Assembly: GCF_034675845.1 (NCBI RefSeq)
Contig: NZ_JAUCCU010000001.1
Coordinates: forward strand, 2,232,001-2,296,000
Length of the DNA stretch: 64,000 nucleotides
Direction of reading: 5' to 3'
Source: Castellaniella sp.
GTDB taxonomy: Bacteria > Pseudomonadota > Gammaproteobacteria > Burkholderiales > Burkholderiaceae_B
A program made the position numbers and the translations under genes. The notes under the pieces were generated by a model, which saw nothing but the letters and a program-made list of their open reading frames with translations, made no database searches and was not told the origin of the DNA. Positions 33,078 to 41,733 of this stretch are shown in pieces (position 1 is the stretch's first letter; each line of letters starts with the position of its first letter).

Positions 33078-33946
33078 TGCACTGGATCAACATCATTATT
33101 CAGGGCGTGCTGACAGGGGGCCTATATGCCTTGATGGCCGTCGGCCTGTCCTTGTCCTTTGGGATTATGCGTCTTGTCAATATTGCGCATGGCGACCTGA
33201 CGGTATTGGCGGCTTTTCTGGCCGTGTCCCTGGGGCTTTGGTTGGGTGCCGCGCCCGCTCTTATTTTATTGTTGCTGGTTCCGCTGATGGCCGCCGTAGG
33301 CTATGGGCTGCAGCGGGGCTTATTCAACCGGGTGCTGGGAAATGATCTTTTGCCTCCTTTATTGGTGACATTCGGTTTGTCCATTGTCATCCAGAGCGGT
33401 TTGCTTGAAATTTATTCGGCAGATGCCCGAGGCTTGGCCGCCGGGAACTTGGTGACGGATAGCTTGGCGCTGGGGGGCGGCTTGCATGTCGGGATATTGC
33501 CGTTGCTGATCATGGGGATGGCAATATTGGTGTTTGTCTTGCTGCAGCTGCTGTTTGCTCGCACACGCTTGGGCCGGGCCTTTCGGGCTGCCGCCGATGA
33601 TCCTCAAATCGTGTCCTTGATGGGGGTGGACAATCGGCACGTGTATGCCCTGGCGATGGGCTTGGCCATGGCTGTGACTGCCATTGGCGGATTCTTCTTC
33701 GTGCTGGGGGCGAGTGTGGCGCCATCCGATGGCGGTGCGCGGCTGATATACGCCTTCGAGGCTGTGATTATCGGTGGCTTGGGGTCTTTATGGGGCACGC
33801 TGATCGGGGCCATCGTTTTAGGCGTGGCTCAATCTGTTGCCCTGCAGATCAACCCTGGCTGGGGCATTCTGGGGGGGCATCTGGCTTTTCTGTTGATACT
33901 CATGTTCCGGCCCTATGGCCTGTTTCCTGTCGTAAAGAACCATTGA
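33074..33946 (+). CDS. LIV-type ABC transporter permease (LivH-like)
   Basis: 290 residues from ATG 33074. About eight hydrophobic helices are present with LivH landmarks: QGVLTGGLYALMAVGLSL, GIMRLVNIAHGDL and the late GGLGSLWGTLIGAIVLG. It is the first of two inner-membrane subunits of the putative aromatic importer. It is coupled to the LivF-like gene by ATGA and followed after six bases by the LivM-like gene. Confidence 0.92.
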   Translation: MMHWINIIIQGVLTGGLYALMAVGLSLSFGIMRLVNIAHGDLTVLAAFLAVSLGLWLGAAPALILLLLVPLMAAVGYGLQRGLFNRVLGNDLLPPLLVTFGLSIVIQSGLLEIYSADARGLAAGNLVTDSLALGGGLHVGILPLLIMGMAILVFVLLQLLFARTRLGRAFRAAADDPQIVSLMGVDNRHVYALAMGLAMAVTAIGGFFFVLGASVAPSDGGARLIYAFEAVIIGGLGSLWGTLIGAIVLGVAQSVALQINPGWGILGGHLAFLLILMFRPYGLFPVVKNH

Positions 33947-33952
33947 TTGGCC

Positions 33953-34957
33953 ATGGCACATACCACCCAAGCTTCTGCATCGCGTTCTCCTGTCTTGTGC
34001 CGGAGCCTGTTCTGGCTGTTATTGCTGGGGGTTGGGCTGCTGGCGCTGGCCCCCTGGTGGGCCGGCCGAGCCAATTTGCGCCTGTTCAGCGAATTTTTCT
34101 ATATGTTGGCCTTGGCCCAGATGTGGAACTTGCTGGCCGGCTATGGCGGGCTTTTGTCCATCGGCCAACAAGCCTATATCGGCATAGGCGGGTATGTTCT
34201 GGTGTTCTTTGGTCTTAAGCTCGGTATTGATCCCTTTCTGACAATTCCTTTGGCAGGTCTGGTCTGTGGGCTTCTGTCGCTGCCTTTTGGCGCCTTGATG
34301 TTTCGCCTGAAAGGGGCTTATTTTGCAGTCGGAACTTGGGTGTTGGCTGAGATCTGTCGCCTGGTTCTGGCCAATATCAGCGATTTTGGCGGGGGCTCAG
34401 GCCTGTCTGTCACGGCGACCTTACGCGGCATCCCAGCCTGGTGGCGCGAATCCATCACCCTGTGGTCGGCCTTGGCGCTCGGGGTGGGGGCGACCGCCTT
34501 TGTGTATTTCTTGCTACGCTCACGTCATGGGCTGGCCTTGACCGCAGTGCGGGACAATGTCCGGGCCGCCGCCAGTCTGGGGGTGTCCACAAGGCGGATT
34601 CAGTGGTTTGTGTATGTGTCGTGTGCCGTGGGTTGCGGCATGACCGGCGCCTTGATTTTCATCACCAAGCTGCGGATTTCACCGGATGCCGCCTTTTCGA
34701 TTGATTGGATGGTCGCGATGATTTTTATTGTCGTGATCGGCGGCATCGGGACTATCGAAGGCCCACTTCTGGGTACGCTGCTTTATTTTATTTTGCGCGA
34801 ACAGCTAAGTGACTATGGCAGCTGGTACCTGATTTTTGTCGGCATGCTGACTGTCGGCGTGATGCTCTGGAATCCTCGTGGCTTATGGGGTAGTCTACAG
34901 ACTCGTTGGAATTTGGATGTTTTTCAGGTGCGCAGGCACCTGAAAAGACTATCATAG
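33953..34957 (+). CDS. LIV-type ABC transporter permease (LivM-like)
   Basis: 334 residues from ATG 33953; a TTG at 33947 is also in frame. It is a polytopic protein with LivM landmarks (NLLAGYGGLLSIGQQAYIGIGGY, LRSRHGLALTAVRDN, GGIGTIEGPLLGTLLYF). It completes the importer encoded from 30356. The last codons form an 11-bp perfect hairpin (34921-34946) without a following T-run. It is the last gene of the phenol supercluster. Confidence 0.92.
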   Translation: MAHTTQASASRSPVLCRSLFWLLLLGVGLLALAPWWAGRANLRLFSEFFYMLALAQMWNLLAGYGGLLSIGQQAYIGIGGYVLVFFGLKLGIDPFLTIPLAGLVCGLLSLPFGALMFRLKGAYFAVGTWVLAEICRLVLANISDFGGGSGLSVTATLRGIPAWWRESITLWSALALGVGATAFVYFLLRSRHGLALTAVRDNVRAAASLGVSTRRIQWFVYVSCAVGCGMTGALIFITKLRISPDAAFSIDWMVAMIFIVVIGGIGTIEGPLLGTLLYFILREQLSDYGSWYLIFVGMLTVGVMLWNPRGLWGSLQTRWNLDVFQVRRHLKRLS

Positions 34958-35022
34958 GTAAAAATTTCCGTCAGACGTGCGTGTAGCGTCACCCTGATCT
35001 GTTTCATGGGATCCTGATCGGC

Positions 35023-36924
35023 ATGGGGAGACCGTCTCAGCAATTCCCGCGTCATGGCCGATCCGCCAGGGGCTGGGTTGGCGTGTTTATGTTGGGGCTG
35101 TGTTTGTTGGTCCTGCGCTTGCCCCTGGCTGAAGCGCAGCCGCTGCATGCCTTGTGTGACATGATTTCACTATCGGTCCAGCAGACTGAATCACCAGCCC
35201 TGCCCGATTTGTGCTTTGTTCGGGATGATGATCATGTCCTGACTCCCCAGGATGTGCTCAGTGGTCGTTGGCCCATGCAGAAACGCGCTGCGGATCAGTT
35301 GGCCTTTGCCCAGACACAGGCAGCCTATTGGGTCTATATTCCCGTCCATAACGCCGACGCTCAAGATCGGACCTGGTTTTTGCAGCTTAATTATCCCTTG
35401 CTGGATCAGGTGGATTTCTGGGTATTTGACCTGGGTGCCGATGACCTCCAGGCAGCTCCCAAGTTGCTGGATTTTGTGCGGATGGGCGATGCTGTACGCT
35501 TTGATGCCCGGCCAGTCAAACACCGCCTGTTTTTCCTGCCTTTGCATCTTGATCCAGGACAGTCGCTGGGGATTGTGCTGCAGGTACAAAGCAACGGCGC
35601 GCTGAATCTGCCTTTATCCCTGACGACGGCGCGTGCCGCCCTGGAAACCACCCAGACCCATAGCCTGGGCCAGGGCATGTTCATGGGGGCCATGCTGCTG
35701 CTGGCGGTGTTCAATCTTGTATTGTTCGTGCGTTTGCGCATCTGGCAGCCTTTTTTCAATGCGCTGTATGTCCTCTGTGCCGGCCTGTTCATTACCTCGA
35801 TGTCAGGCCTCACGTTTCAGTATTTATGGCCGGATTTTCCCTGGCTGGCCAATCTTTCTATTCCACTCACAGAGGTCCTGGCGATCCTCAGCCTGTTGCT
35901 GTTCACCCGGCATTTTCTGGATGTGAACCGCCAGGCATGGCCGCGACAGGCGCAGGCGATTCGTGGCTTGTTCTACCTGGGGCTGGTTTTGTTGCTTGCC
36001 TGCTTTTGGCTGCCATACGCGTTGATCACAAAGATCAATACCGTGTTTGCCCTGTCCAGCATGGTGCTGATGTTTGGCATCAGCATCCGTCATGCCCTGC
36101 ACGGAGAGCGCATGGCGCGCTTATACCTATTTTCCTGGCTGCTGTTTTTTGCAGGCTTTCTGTTGTATGGATTGGCGGCCTTTGGCCTGATTCCTGGGTT
36201 TTTAGCCCAGGAACGCTGGATGCAGATCGCCTTGGGCAGCCAGATTTTTTTACTGACCTATGCCGAGGTCATGCAGTTGCGCGAACTCATGGATCGTGCC
36301 TTGCAGATCGAGTCTGCAGCCCGCAGCTCATTGCAGCAGCAGGTTCAGTTGCGCACTGCCGACCTGGAGACCACCATGGGGGCTTTGGAGCAGGCCAACC
36401 AGCAGTTGCTGGCACTGAGCCAACGAGACGCCCTGACGGGATTGCTGAATCGTCGGGGCCTGGATGAATCCCTGGCTCAGCTTTTGCGCCAGAGCGAACG
36501 ATCCGCCGATTTTCGGCTGGTGCTGGTGATTTTCGATCTGGATCATTTCAAGCGGGTCAACGACATTCATGGGCATGATGCCGGTGATGTGGCGTTGCAG
36601 TGGGTGGCGGAAGTTTTGCGTAATCTGTTGCGTCGCCAGGCAGACGTTCTAGGCCGCTTTGGCGGCGAGGAGTTCGTCGTCCTGATGCCGGGGACAGCGC
36701 TGGATGGCGCCATTGCGCTGGTTGATCGCTTGCTGGATCATATTCGTCGGCATCAGGTGACTTTGCCTGATGGCAGCCAGCTTCAGATTACCCTGAGCGC
36801 CGGGCTGGCGGCCTGGCAGGCTGGAGACACAGCGCAAGTCCTGTTCAGACGGGCCGACACTTATCTGTACCAGGCCAAGGCCCGGGGACGAGATTGCCAG
36901 GTGTCTGCGGCTTCGTCAGGCTAG
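35023..36924 (+). CDS. 7TMR-DISM diguanylate cyclase
   Basis: 633 residues. A signal peptide (to about residue 38) precedes a periplasmic 7TMR-DISM extracellular domain (about 40-205; YWVYIPVHN, WFLQLNYPLLDQVDFWV). Seven membrane helices (about 215-410), a short coiled coil and a GGDEF domain follow. The active-site motif is GGEEF, and the inhibitory I-site RQAD is present, unlike in the cyclase at 5.8 kb. It likely makes c-di-GMP in response to a periplasmic ligand, possibly a carbohydrate. The 3' end overlaps the convergent DeoR gene by 9 bases. Confidence 0.92.
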   Translation: MGRPSQQFPRHGRSARGWVGVFMLGLCLLVLRLPLAEAQPLHALCDMISLSVQQTESPALPDLCFVRDDDHVLTPQDVLSGRWPMQKRAADQLAFAQTQAAYWVYIPVHNADAQDRTWFLQLNYPLLDQVDFWVFDLGADDLQAAPKLLDFVRMGDAVRFDARPVKHRLFFLPLHLDPGQSLGIVLQVQSNGALNLPLSLTTARAALETTQTHSLGQGMFMGAMLLLAVFNLVLFVRLRIWQPFFNALYVLCAGLFITSMSGLTFQYLWPDFPWLANLSIPLTEVLAILSLLLFTRHFLDVNRQAWPRQAQAIRGLFYLGLVLLLACFWLPYALITKINTVFALSSMVLMFGISIRHALHGERMARLYLFSWLLFFAGFLLYGLAAFGLIPGFLAQERWMQIALGSQIFLLTYAEVMQLRELMDRALQIESAARSSLQQQVQLRTADLETTMGALEQANQQLLALSQRDALTGLLNRRGLDESLAQLLRQSERSADFRLVLVIFDLDHFKRVNDIHGHDAGDVALQWVAEVLRNLLRRQADVLGRFGGEEFVVLMPGTALDGAIALVDRLLDHIRRHQVTLPDGSQLQITLSAGLAAWQAGDTAQVLFRRADTYLYQAKARGRDCQVSAASSG

Positions 36925-37680
36925 GATCACCTGACCCACCTGACGACGCAAGGCCTCAAGACCGTCTGTGCCTTGCGCGGCCTGGTTGGTGTACAGCCGG
37001 TGTATGTGTTTGGCCGGGCAGTAGGTTTCGCGGCTGGCTGTGCCGATCTTGCTGTGGTCGGCCAAAATCCAGGTTTCATTGGCCTTTGCCGACATGGCGC
37101 GGGCGATGATTGCCTCGTCGTGCAGGAAACTGGCTGCGCCTTGTTGTGCATTGACCGCAACTGGCGACAGCAGGGCGATGTCGGCGTGGAAATCCTGAAT
37201 TTTCAGAATGGTGGATGAACCAGAGGTGGAAAAGAGTTCAGCGTTCAGCGTGCCGGGCAGGATGAATACTTGATTATCGGGCACCGATCTGGCTTCGGTG
37301 AAGCATGCTGCGGCACTTAGGGAATTGGTAATCAAGGTCAGGCCGCTGAGTTGTGCCAGCTCGCGTGCCAGAATAGTGGTCGTGCTGCCCGCATCCATGA
37401 ATAAGGTCAGGGGCGTGCGCAGTTGCTGGGCCACCACCCGGGCGATAGTTTTTTTCGCAGCCACATGGATGGTATTGCGTTTATCCAGTGGCGGCTCGTC
37501 GCTCAGGTGGCGTGCGCCGCCATGCACACGCTGCAGCAGGCCCAGGGCTTCCAGCTCCAGGAAGTCCCGCCTGACGGTCTCGCGTGAGACACCCAGTTCA
37601 TGCATGGTGTCTTCTGTAGAGATATGTTCATGTCGTTGCAGCAGCGAACGGATTTTTTGATGGCGTGCTTCTGCCCACAT
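36916..37680 (-). CDS. DeoR/GlpR-family transcriptional regulator
   Basis: 254 residues. An N-terminal DeoR helix-turn-helix (about 6-60; TEDTMHELGVSRETVRRDFLELEALGLLQRVHGGA) is followed by the ISOCOT-fold effector domain (FMDAGSTTTILA, LITNSLSAA, ILADHSKIG). DeoR proteins usually respond to sugar phosphates or phosphorylated metabolites. The permease gene of a phosphonate-type ABC transporter ends one base before its start, on the same strand, so the regulator is the last gene of that operon and probably controls it. Confidence 0.9.
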   Translation of the reverse strand: MWAEARHQKIRSLLQRHEHISTEDTMHELGVSRETVRRDFLELEALGLLQRVHGGARHLSDEPPLDKRNTIHVAAKKTIARVVAQQLRTPLTLFMDAGSTTTILARELAQLSGLTLITNSLSAAACFTEARSVPDNQVFILPGTLNAELFSTSGSSTILKIQDFHADIALLSPVAVNAQQGAASFLHDEAIIARAMSAKANETWILADHSKIGTASRETYCPAKHIHRLYTNQAAQGTDGLEALRRQVGQVILA

Positions 37681-37681
37681 A

Positions 37682-39379
37682 TCAGTTGACTCCTGCGTTC
37701 AGGTTGGGACGGACATAATGTACCAGCGCACGCATCATCAGCATCGCCACTGACACCACCAGGATGATGATGGTGGAAAAGGCCGCTGCCTGGGATACAA
37801 AGCCAGATTCGTTCAGGTGCATGACCGAAACAGCCGCCATATTCAATTCCGGGGTAACCAAGAAGATGACGGCGGATAAAGTCACCATGGAGCGCATGAA
37901 CAAGAAGAAGAAAACCGCCATGATCGTGGGCGCGATGATTGGAAAAATGGCATCCGCCATGATATGCCGGGCGCGGCCTCCCAGGCAGGCTGCGGCTTCT
38001 TCCAGGGCGGGCGGCACCATGCGCATGCCCGTCGCCATCGTCAGGAACCCTTGGGTGTGGTAATGGTAGAAATTACACAGGGCAATCAGGATGGCCGTGC
38101 CGTACATCCAGTGCAGGGGATAGGCTGGGTCATTGAAGGCAAAAATGTACGATAAGCCCATGACCAGACCGGGGACGCCGACGGGCAGCACCGCCAACAA
38201 GTAAACCGCCTTGGCCAGGCGGCCCTTCAGGCTGCGTACGCCATAGGCCAGTAGAAACAGCAGCACGATGCCGACCAGGGCCGCCACGATGGAGACATAC
38301 AAGGTGGTCCAGATTGGCTGGTAGCCGGTGGAAATATTGATATCGAAGTTGGCCAGCGTCAGGGTCATGTTATAGGGCCATAGCTTGACGAAGCTGGCGA
38401 AGACCACCACGACAATAATGGCCCAGATCGCCAGGCAGGTGACGTGGGTGATCGATCCCAGGACGAGATCCCGCCAGCGTGACGGCTCGGGTTTCATGGG
38501 GATGCGGTTTTCCGAGCTTCCGCCAAACTGCTTCTGTGTGGCCACGCGTTCTATGTAGACCGAGACCAGGGCGGGCAACAGCAGGATGATGCCCACGACC
38601 GAACCCATGCCGAAGTTCTGCTGGCCGGATACCTGATTGAAAATTTCGGTGGCCAGCACGCGATAGTCGCCCGCAATCACCGCTGCGTTGCCAAAGTCTG
38701 TGATGGTGATCGTGAAGACCACGAATCCAGCACTAAGCAAGCCGAATTTACAGTTGGGCAGGGTGACATGGAAAAACTGCTGCAACGGCGTGGCACCCAT
38801 GACAGTGGCTGCATCGTAGTAGCGTGCATCGGCGTTGCGCAGTGCGGCCTGAATAATCATGATGGCTTGTGGCAGTGCGTAGAACACGTCGGACAACAGC
38901 AGGCCCCAGTAGCCGTAGATGTTCTGCTCGATCCCGGTCCAACGGAACAGCAATCCATTGCGGCCCAACAAAAACAGCAGCCCAAGCCCCTGAACCAGCG
39001 ACGGCGCCAACAGGGGCAGCAGCAAGCTGAGTCTGACCCAGGGTTTGCCAAAGATCGCGCAGCGTTCGATGGCGTAAGCCATGGGAAACCCCAGGACCAG
39101 GCAGATCAAGGTTGTGCTGACGCTGATGGCGAGGCTGTTGACCCCGGCCGTCACCAGCCCGGGTGTAGAGGTGATGGATGCATAGTTATCCAGCCCCATG
39201 GTGCCGTCATATTGGATGAAGCTTTGCCAAAAGATGGTCAACAGCGGGTAGCCGAAAAACAGAATCAGCGCCAGGGTTGGGATCCCGACGCAAACCCAGG
39301 TAAGCAGTTGTTCCGGTGATATCGGCAGTTGCCACTGGCTGCTGTTGCGGGACAGGGGGGCCGTCTGAGAAGCATTCAT
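37682..39379 (-). CDS. Two-domain ABC permease, putative 2-aminoethylphosphonate type
   Basis: 565 residues with about 12 membrane helices. They form two fused permease modules, each with an EAA-like loop (AATVMGATPLQQFFHVTLPNCKFG; EAAACLGGRARHIMADAIFPII). This doubled arrangement is shared by Fe(III), thiamine (ThiP) and 2-aminoethylphosphonate (PhnU2) permeases. The accompanying binding protein favours the last group. The ATPase gene ends 9 bases upstream. Confidence 0.85.
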   Translation of the reverse strand: MNASQTAPLSRNSSQWQLPISPEQLLTWVCVGIPTLALILFFGYPLLTIFWQSFIQYDGTMGLDNYASITSTPGLVTAGVNSLAISVSTTLICLVLGFPMAYAIERCAIFGKPWVRLSLLLPLLAPSLVQGLGLLFLLGRNGLLFRWTGIEQNIYGYWGLLLSDVFYALPQAIMIIQAALRNADARYYDAATVMGATPLQQFFHVTLPNCKFGLLSAGFVVFTITITDFGNAAVIAGDYRVLATEIFNQVSGQQNFGMGSVVGIILLLPALVSVYIERVATQKQFGGSSENRIPMKPEPSRWRDLVLGSITHVTCLAIWAIIVVVVFASFVKLWPYNMTLTLANFDINISTGYQPIWTTLYVSIVAALVGIVLLFLLAYGVRSLKGRLAKAVYLLAVLPVGVPGLVMGLSYIFAFNDPAYPLHWMYGTAILIALCNFYHYHTQGFLTMATGMRMVPPALEEAAACLGGRARHIMADAIFPIIAPTIMAVFFFLFMRSMVTLSAVIFLVTPELNMAAVSVMHLNESGFVSQAAAFSTIIILVVSVAMLMMRALVHYVRPNLNAGVN

Positions 39380-39388
39380 GGCGGTTTC

Positions 39389-40399
39389 CTAGGGGGTCAC
39401 CCAGCAGCCTTGGCCGGGGCGGATCGCGGGGCGTACTTGTTGGCCTTCGTGGATGTCTGTGCATGCATGCTGTTCGACCACCAACTCGCGGCCTCCCCAG
39501 TACAAGGTCATGCGGCACAGATTGCCCAGGAAGGTGATGTTCTTGATGGTGGCCGGCCCGCTGGTATCTGGGATTAACTGGATGTGTTCAGGACGAATGC
39601 ACAACAGCGCATCGGCGGCGGGGAGTTGCGTGGATTGCCGCGCTGTGGCATCCGGTGCATAAGTGCCGATCCAGTCGCGGGGCAGCAGGTTGCTCAGGCC
39701 AATGAAGTCGGCCACGAAGCGGGTTTTGGGCGCGTGATACAGCGTCTGGGGCGGTCCGACTTGCTCGATCTGGCCATTGTTCATGCAGACGACGGTATCG
39801 GCCAGCATCAGTGCTTCTTCCTGGTCATGTGTGACCATGATGGTGGGGATTTTCAAGCGGCGCTGCACATCGAGGATTTCACGCCGCATGTCGTTGCGCA
39901 CGCGCGCATCCAGGGCGGATAGGGGCTCGTCCAGCAGGATCAAGCGGGGATTGACGGCCAGGGCGCGGGCCAGCGCTACCCGTTGCTGCTGACCGCCGGA
40001 TAGCTGCCAGGGAAATCGGTCCGCCAAATCCGGGACACGGATCAGCTGTAATAGCTCGTCGACCCGTTGGCGGATCTGGGCAGAGGGTTCTTTGCGGATG
40101 CGCAGGCCATAAGCGATATTTTCACGGACCGTCATGTTGGGAAACAGGGAATACGACTGAAAGACAATCCCAAAATTGCGGCTGCGTGGGGGCATTTGAC
40201 TGAGATCCTGCCCGTCGAAGGTCAGCGTGCCGCCGTCGGCCTGCAGCAGTCCGGCGATGATTCTCAGCAAGGTCGTTTTGCCGCAGCCGCTAGGCCCTAG
40301 CAGGCAGACAAAATCATGCGGGCCGACCGTCAGGTTGATGTCTTTGAGTGCTTGAAAGTCGTCGAATGATTTTTGTACATGGGAGATTTCCAGGCTCAT
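39389..40399 (-). CDS. ABC transporter ATP-binding protein, putative 2-aminoethylphosphonate type
   Basis: 336 residues. An N-terminal ATPase domain has GPSGCGKTTLLR, LSGGQQQRVALARAL, ILLDEPLSALD and the switch His in MVTHDQEEAL. A C-terminal TOBE-type regulatory domain (about 240-336; CIRPEHIQL) follows. It belongs to the PotA/FbpC/PhnT2 class. It is encoded between the binding protein (116-base gap with a hairpin) and the permease. Confidence 0.9.
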   Translation of the reverse strand: MSLEISHVQKSFDDFQALKDINLTVGPHDFVCLLGPSGCGKTTLLRIIAGLLQADGGTLTFDGQDLSQMPPRSRNFGIVFQSYSLFPNMTVRENIAYGLRIRKEPSAQIRQRVDELLQLIRVPDLADRFPWQLSGGQQQRVALARALAVNPRLILLDEPLSALDARVRNDMRREILDVQRRLKIPTIMVTHDQEEALMLADTVVCMNNGQIEQVGPPQTLYHAPKTRFVADFIGLSNLLPRDWIGTYAPDATARQSTQLPAADALLCIRPEHIQLIPDTSGPATIKNITFLGNLCRMTLYWGGRELVVEQHACTDIHEGQQVRPAIRPGQGCWVTP

Positions 40400-40450
40400 A
40401 AGGCCCTCCGAGGCGGCCTGGCACTTGCCTGGCCTGGATGGATGGGGGAA

Positions 40451-40505
40451 GCGCTGAACCGACCGGCTTCTGGGTTGTCGCTGTGGGTCGGGTCAGGTTC
40501 AGCGC
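40451..40505 (-). terminator. Intergenic stem-loop between binding-protein and ATPase genes
   Basis: GCGCTGAACC (40451-40460) pairs with GGTTCAGCGC (40496-40505), and four more pairs follow after a one-base bulge; the loop is about 26 bases. No T-run follows on the minus strand. It probably stabilises the upstream mRNA or attenuates transcription rather than fully terminating. Confidence 0.45.
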
Positions 40506-40515
40506 CTGGTGGGTG

Positions 40516-41532
40516 TTAGCGCGCAGTGACCTGCTGCCATTTCTTCAGGACTTCAGCACGTTCAGCGGCTGATTTCTCGAAGTCGATGGGATAGAGAATC
40601 TTGTCGACGTCGGTGGGCAGGCCCGCCCGGCGTAACTGTTCGGAGGGTTCAGCGCCGGGGATGGTCACGATTTCCTTGTATTTCTTGTATAGGCCGGCGG
40701 CTTCTGGCGATAGTGTCCAGTCCAGGAATCGCTTGGCGTCTTCAGGGTTCTTGGCGGTTTTGACAATCCCCGAGGCCTCAAGCTCGTAGCCGACCCACTT
40801 GGAAGGGATGACCATTTCCACAGGAAAGCCAGCTTCGATCGACTGCATGGCGGGAAAGGCAAATGAGATCCCGATTGCGTATTCGCCGGTGCGGGCCATT
40901 TTGCAGGGTTTAGAGCCAGAGCTGGTGTACTGGGCGATGTTTTTGTTCAAGTCGGTGATCAGTTCCCAGCCTTTCTCGTCGCCCAGGCCTTGCAGGATGG
41001 CGGCAATTTGCAGCCAGCCCGTGCCGGACGCCGCTGGATTCGGCATGACGATCTCGTCTTTGTAAATGGGTTTCGTCAGGTCTTCCCAGGAGGTGGGTAC
41101 GGGCAGGTTTTTGGATTTCAGTCGCTCTGTGTTGGCACAGAACGCTGCCATGTAGCCCGTCGCGGCGAACCATGTGCCGTCTTTGCCACGGTAGATTGCC
41201 GGCAATTTTTTAGCTGCTTCCGGTTCGTACTGAATCAGCTCGCCATGGATGCGGGGATCCAGCATGTTGGTGACGGCAAATCCCCAGATGACTTCGGCGC
41301 GTGGATTCTTCATTTCTGCCAGCAGCCGTGCCGCCATATCGCCTGTGGAGAGGCGTAATACATGGAATTGCACATCCGGCATGGCGATCTTTGCGGCTGC
41401 CATGTAGTCCGTGACTTCGTCATCCTCCAGGGCGGTGTAGATGGTCAGGGGCTTGGCGTACGCAGTCTGCATTAAGCCGACGCAGAGCAGCGCCGTTGCA
41501 GCAGCCAGAGGGGTTTTGAGGAAGCGTTGCAT
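40516..41532 (-). CDS. ABC transporter substrate-binding protein, putative 2-aminoethylphosphonate type
   Basis: 338 residues from ATG 41532 (AGGAG upstream); the longer frame is an artefact. A Sec signal peptide ends near AYA-KPL (about residue 26). The mature part is a family 1 binding protein with blocks shared with the PhnS2 group: LTIYTALEDDEV, AEVIWGF, WEDLTKPIYKDEIVMPNP, GTGWLQ and QYTSSGSKPCK. This supports uptake of 2-aminoethylphosphonate or another small phosphorylated amine. No phosphonatase (phnX/phnW) gene is nearby, so the ligand is uncertain. Confidence 0.85.
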   Translation of the reverse strand: MQRFLKTPLAAATALLCVGLMQTAYAKPLTIYTALEDDEVTDYMAAAKIAMPDVQFHVLRLSTGDMAARLLAEMKNPRAEVIWGFAVTNMLDPRIHGELIQYEPEAAKKLPAIYRGKDGTWFAATGYMAAFCANTERLKSKNLPVPTSWEDLTKPIYKDEIVMPNPAASGTGWLQIAAILQGLGDEKGWELITDLNKNIAQYTSSGSKPCKMARTGEYAIGISFAFPAMQSIEAGFPVEMVIPSKWVGYELEASGIVKTAKNPEDAKRFLDWTLSPEAAGLYKKYKEIVTIPGAEPSEQLRRAGLPTDVDKILYPIDFEKSAAERAEVLKKWQQVTAR

Positions 41533-41733
41533 GTATGTCTCCTGCTGTTGTGAAAGAGCCGGTCTGGGCCGGATCGGTGGGAAGTCGCCTGGAGGATACG
41601 TGCTTGTGACAGCCTCGCAAGCGGTCAATCAAATACACTGCATGTTGTTATTTTGTGGAAAGTTGCAAAAATAAGCAATACCTTGGAGAATACTTTTTAC
41701 GCGCACGCCGCACCCTTTTTTCAGGAGACTGAA

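Noticed and set aside
34921..34946. 11-bp perfect hairpin at the end of the LivM-like gene as terminator
   Set aside because: It lies within the coding sequence and lacks a following T-run on the plus strand; kept only as a remark in the gene entry.
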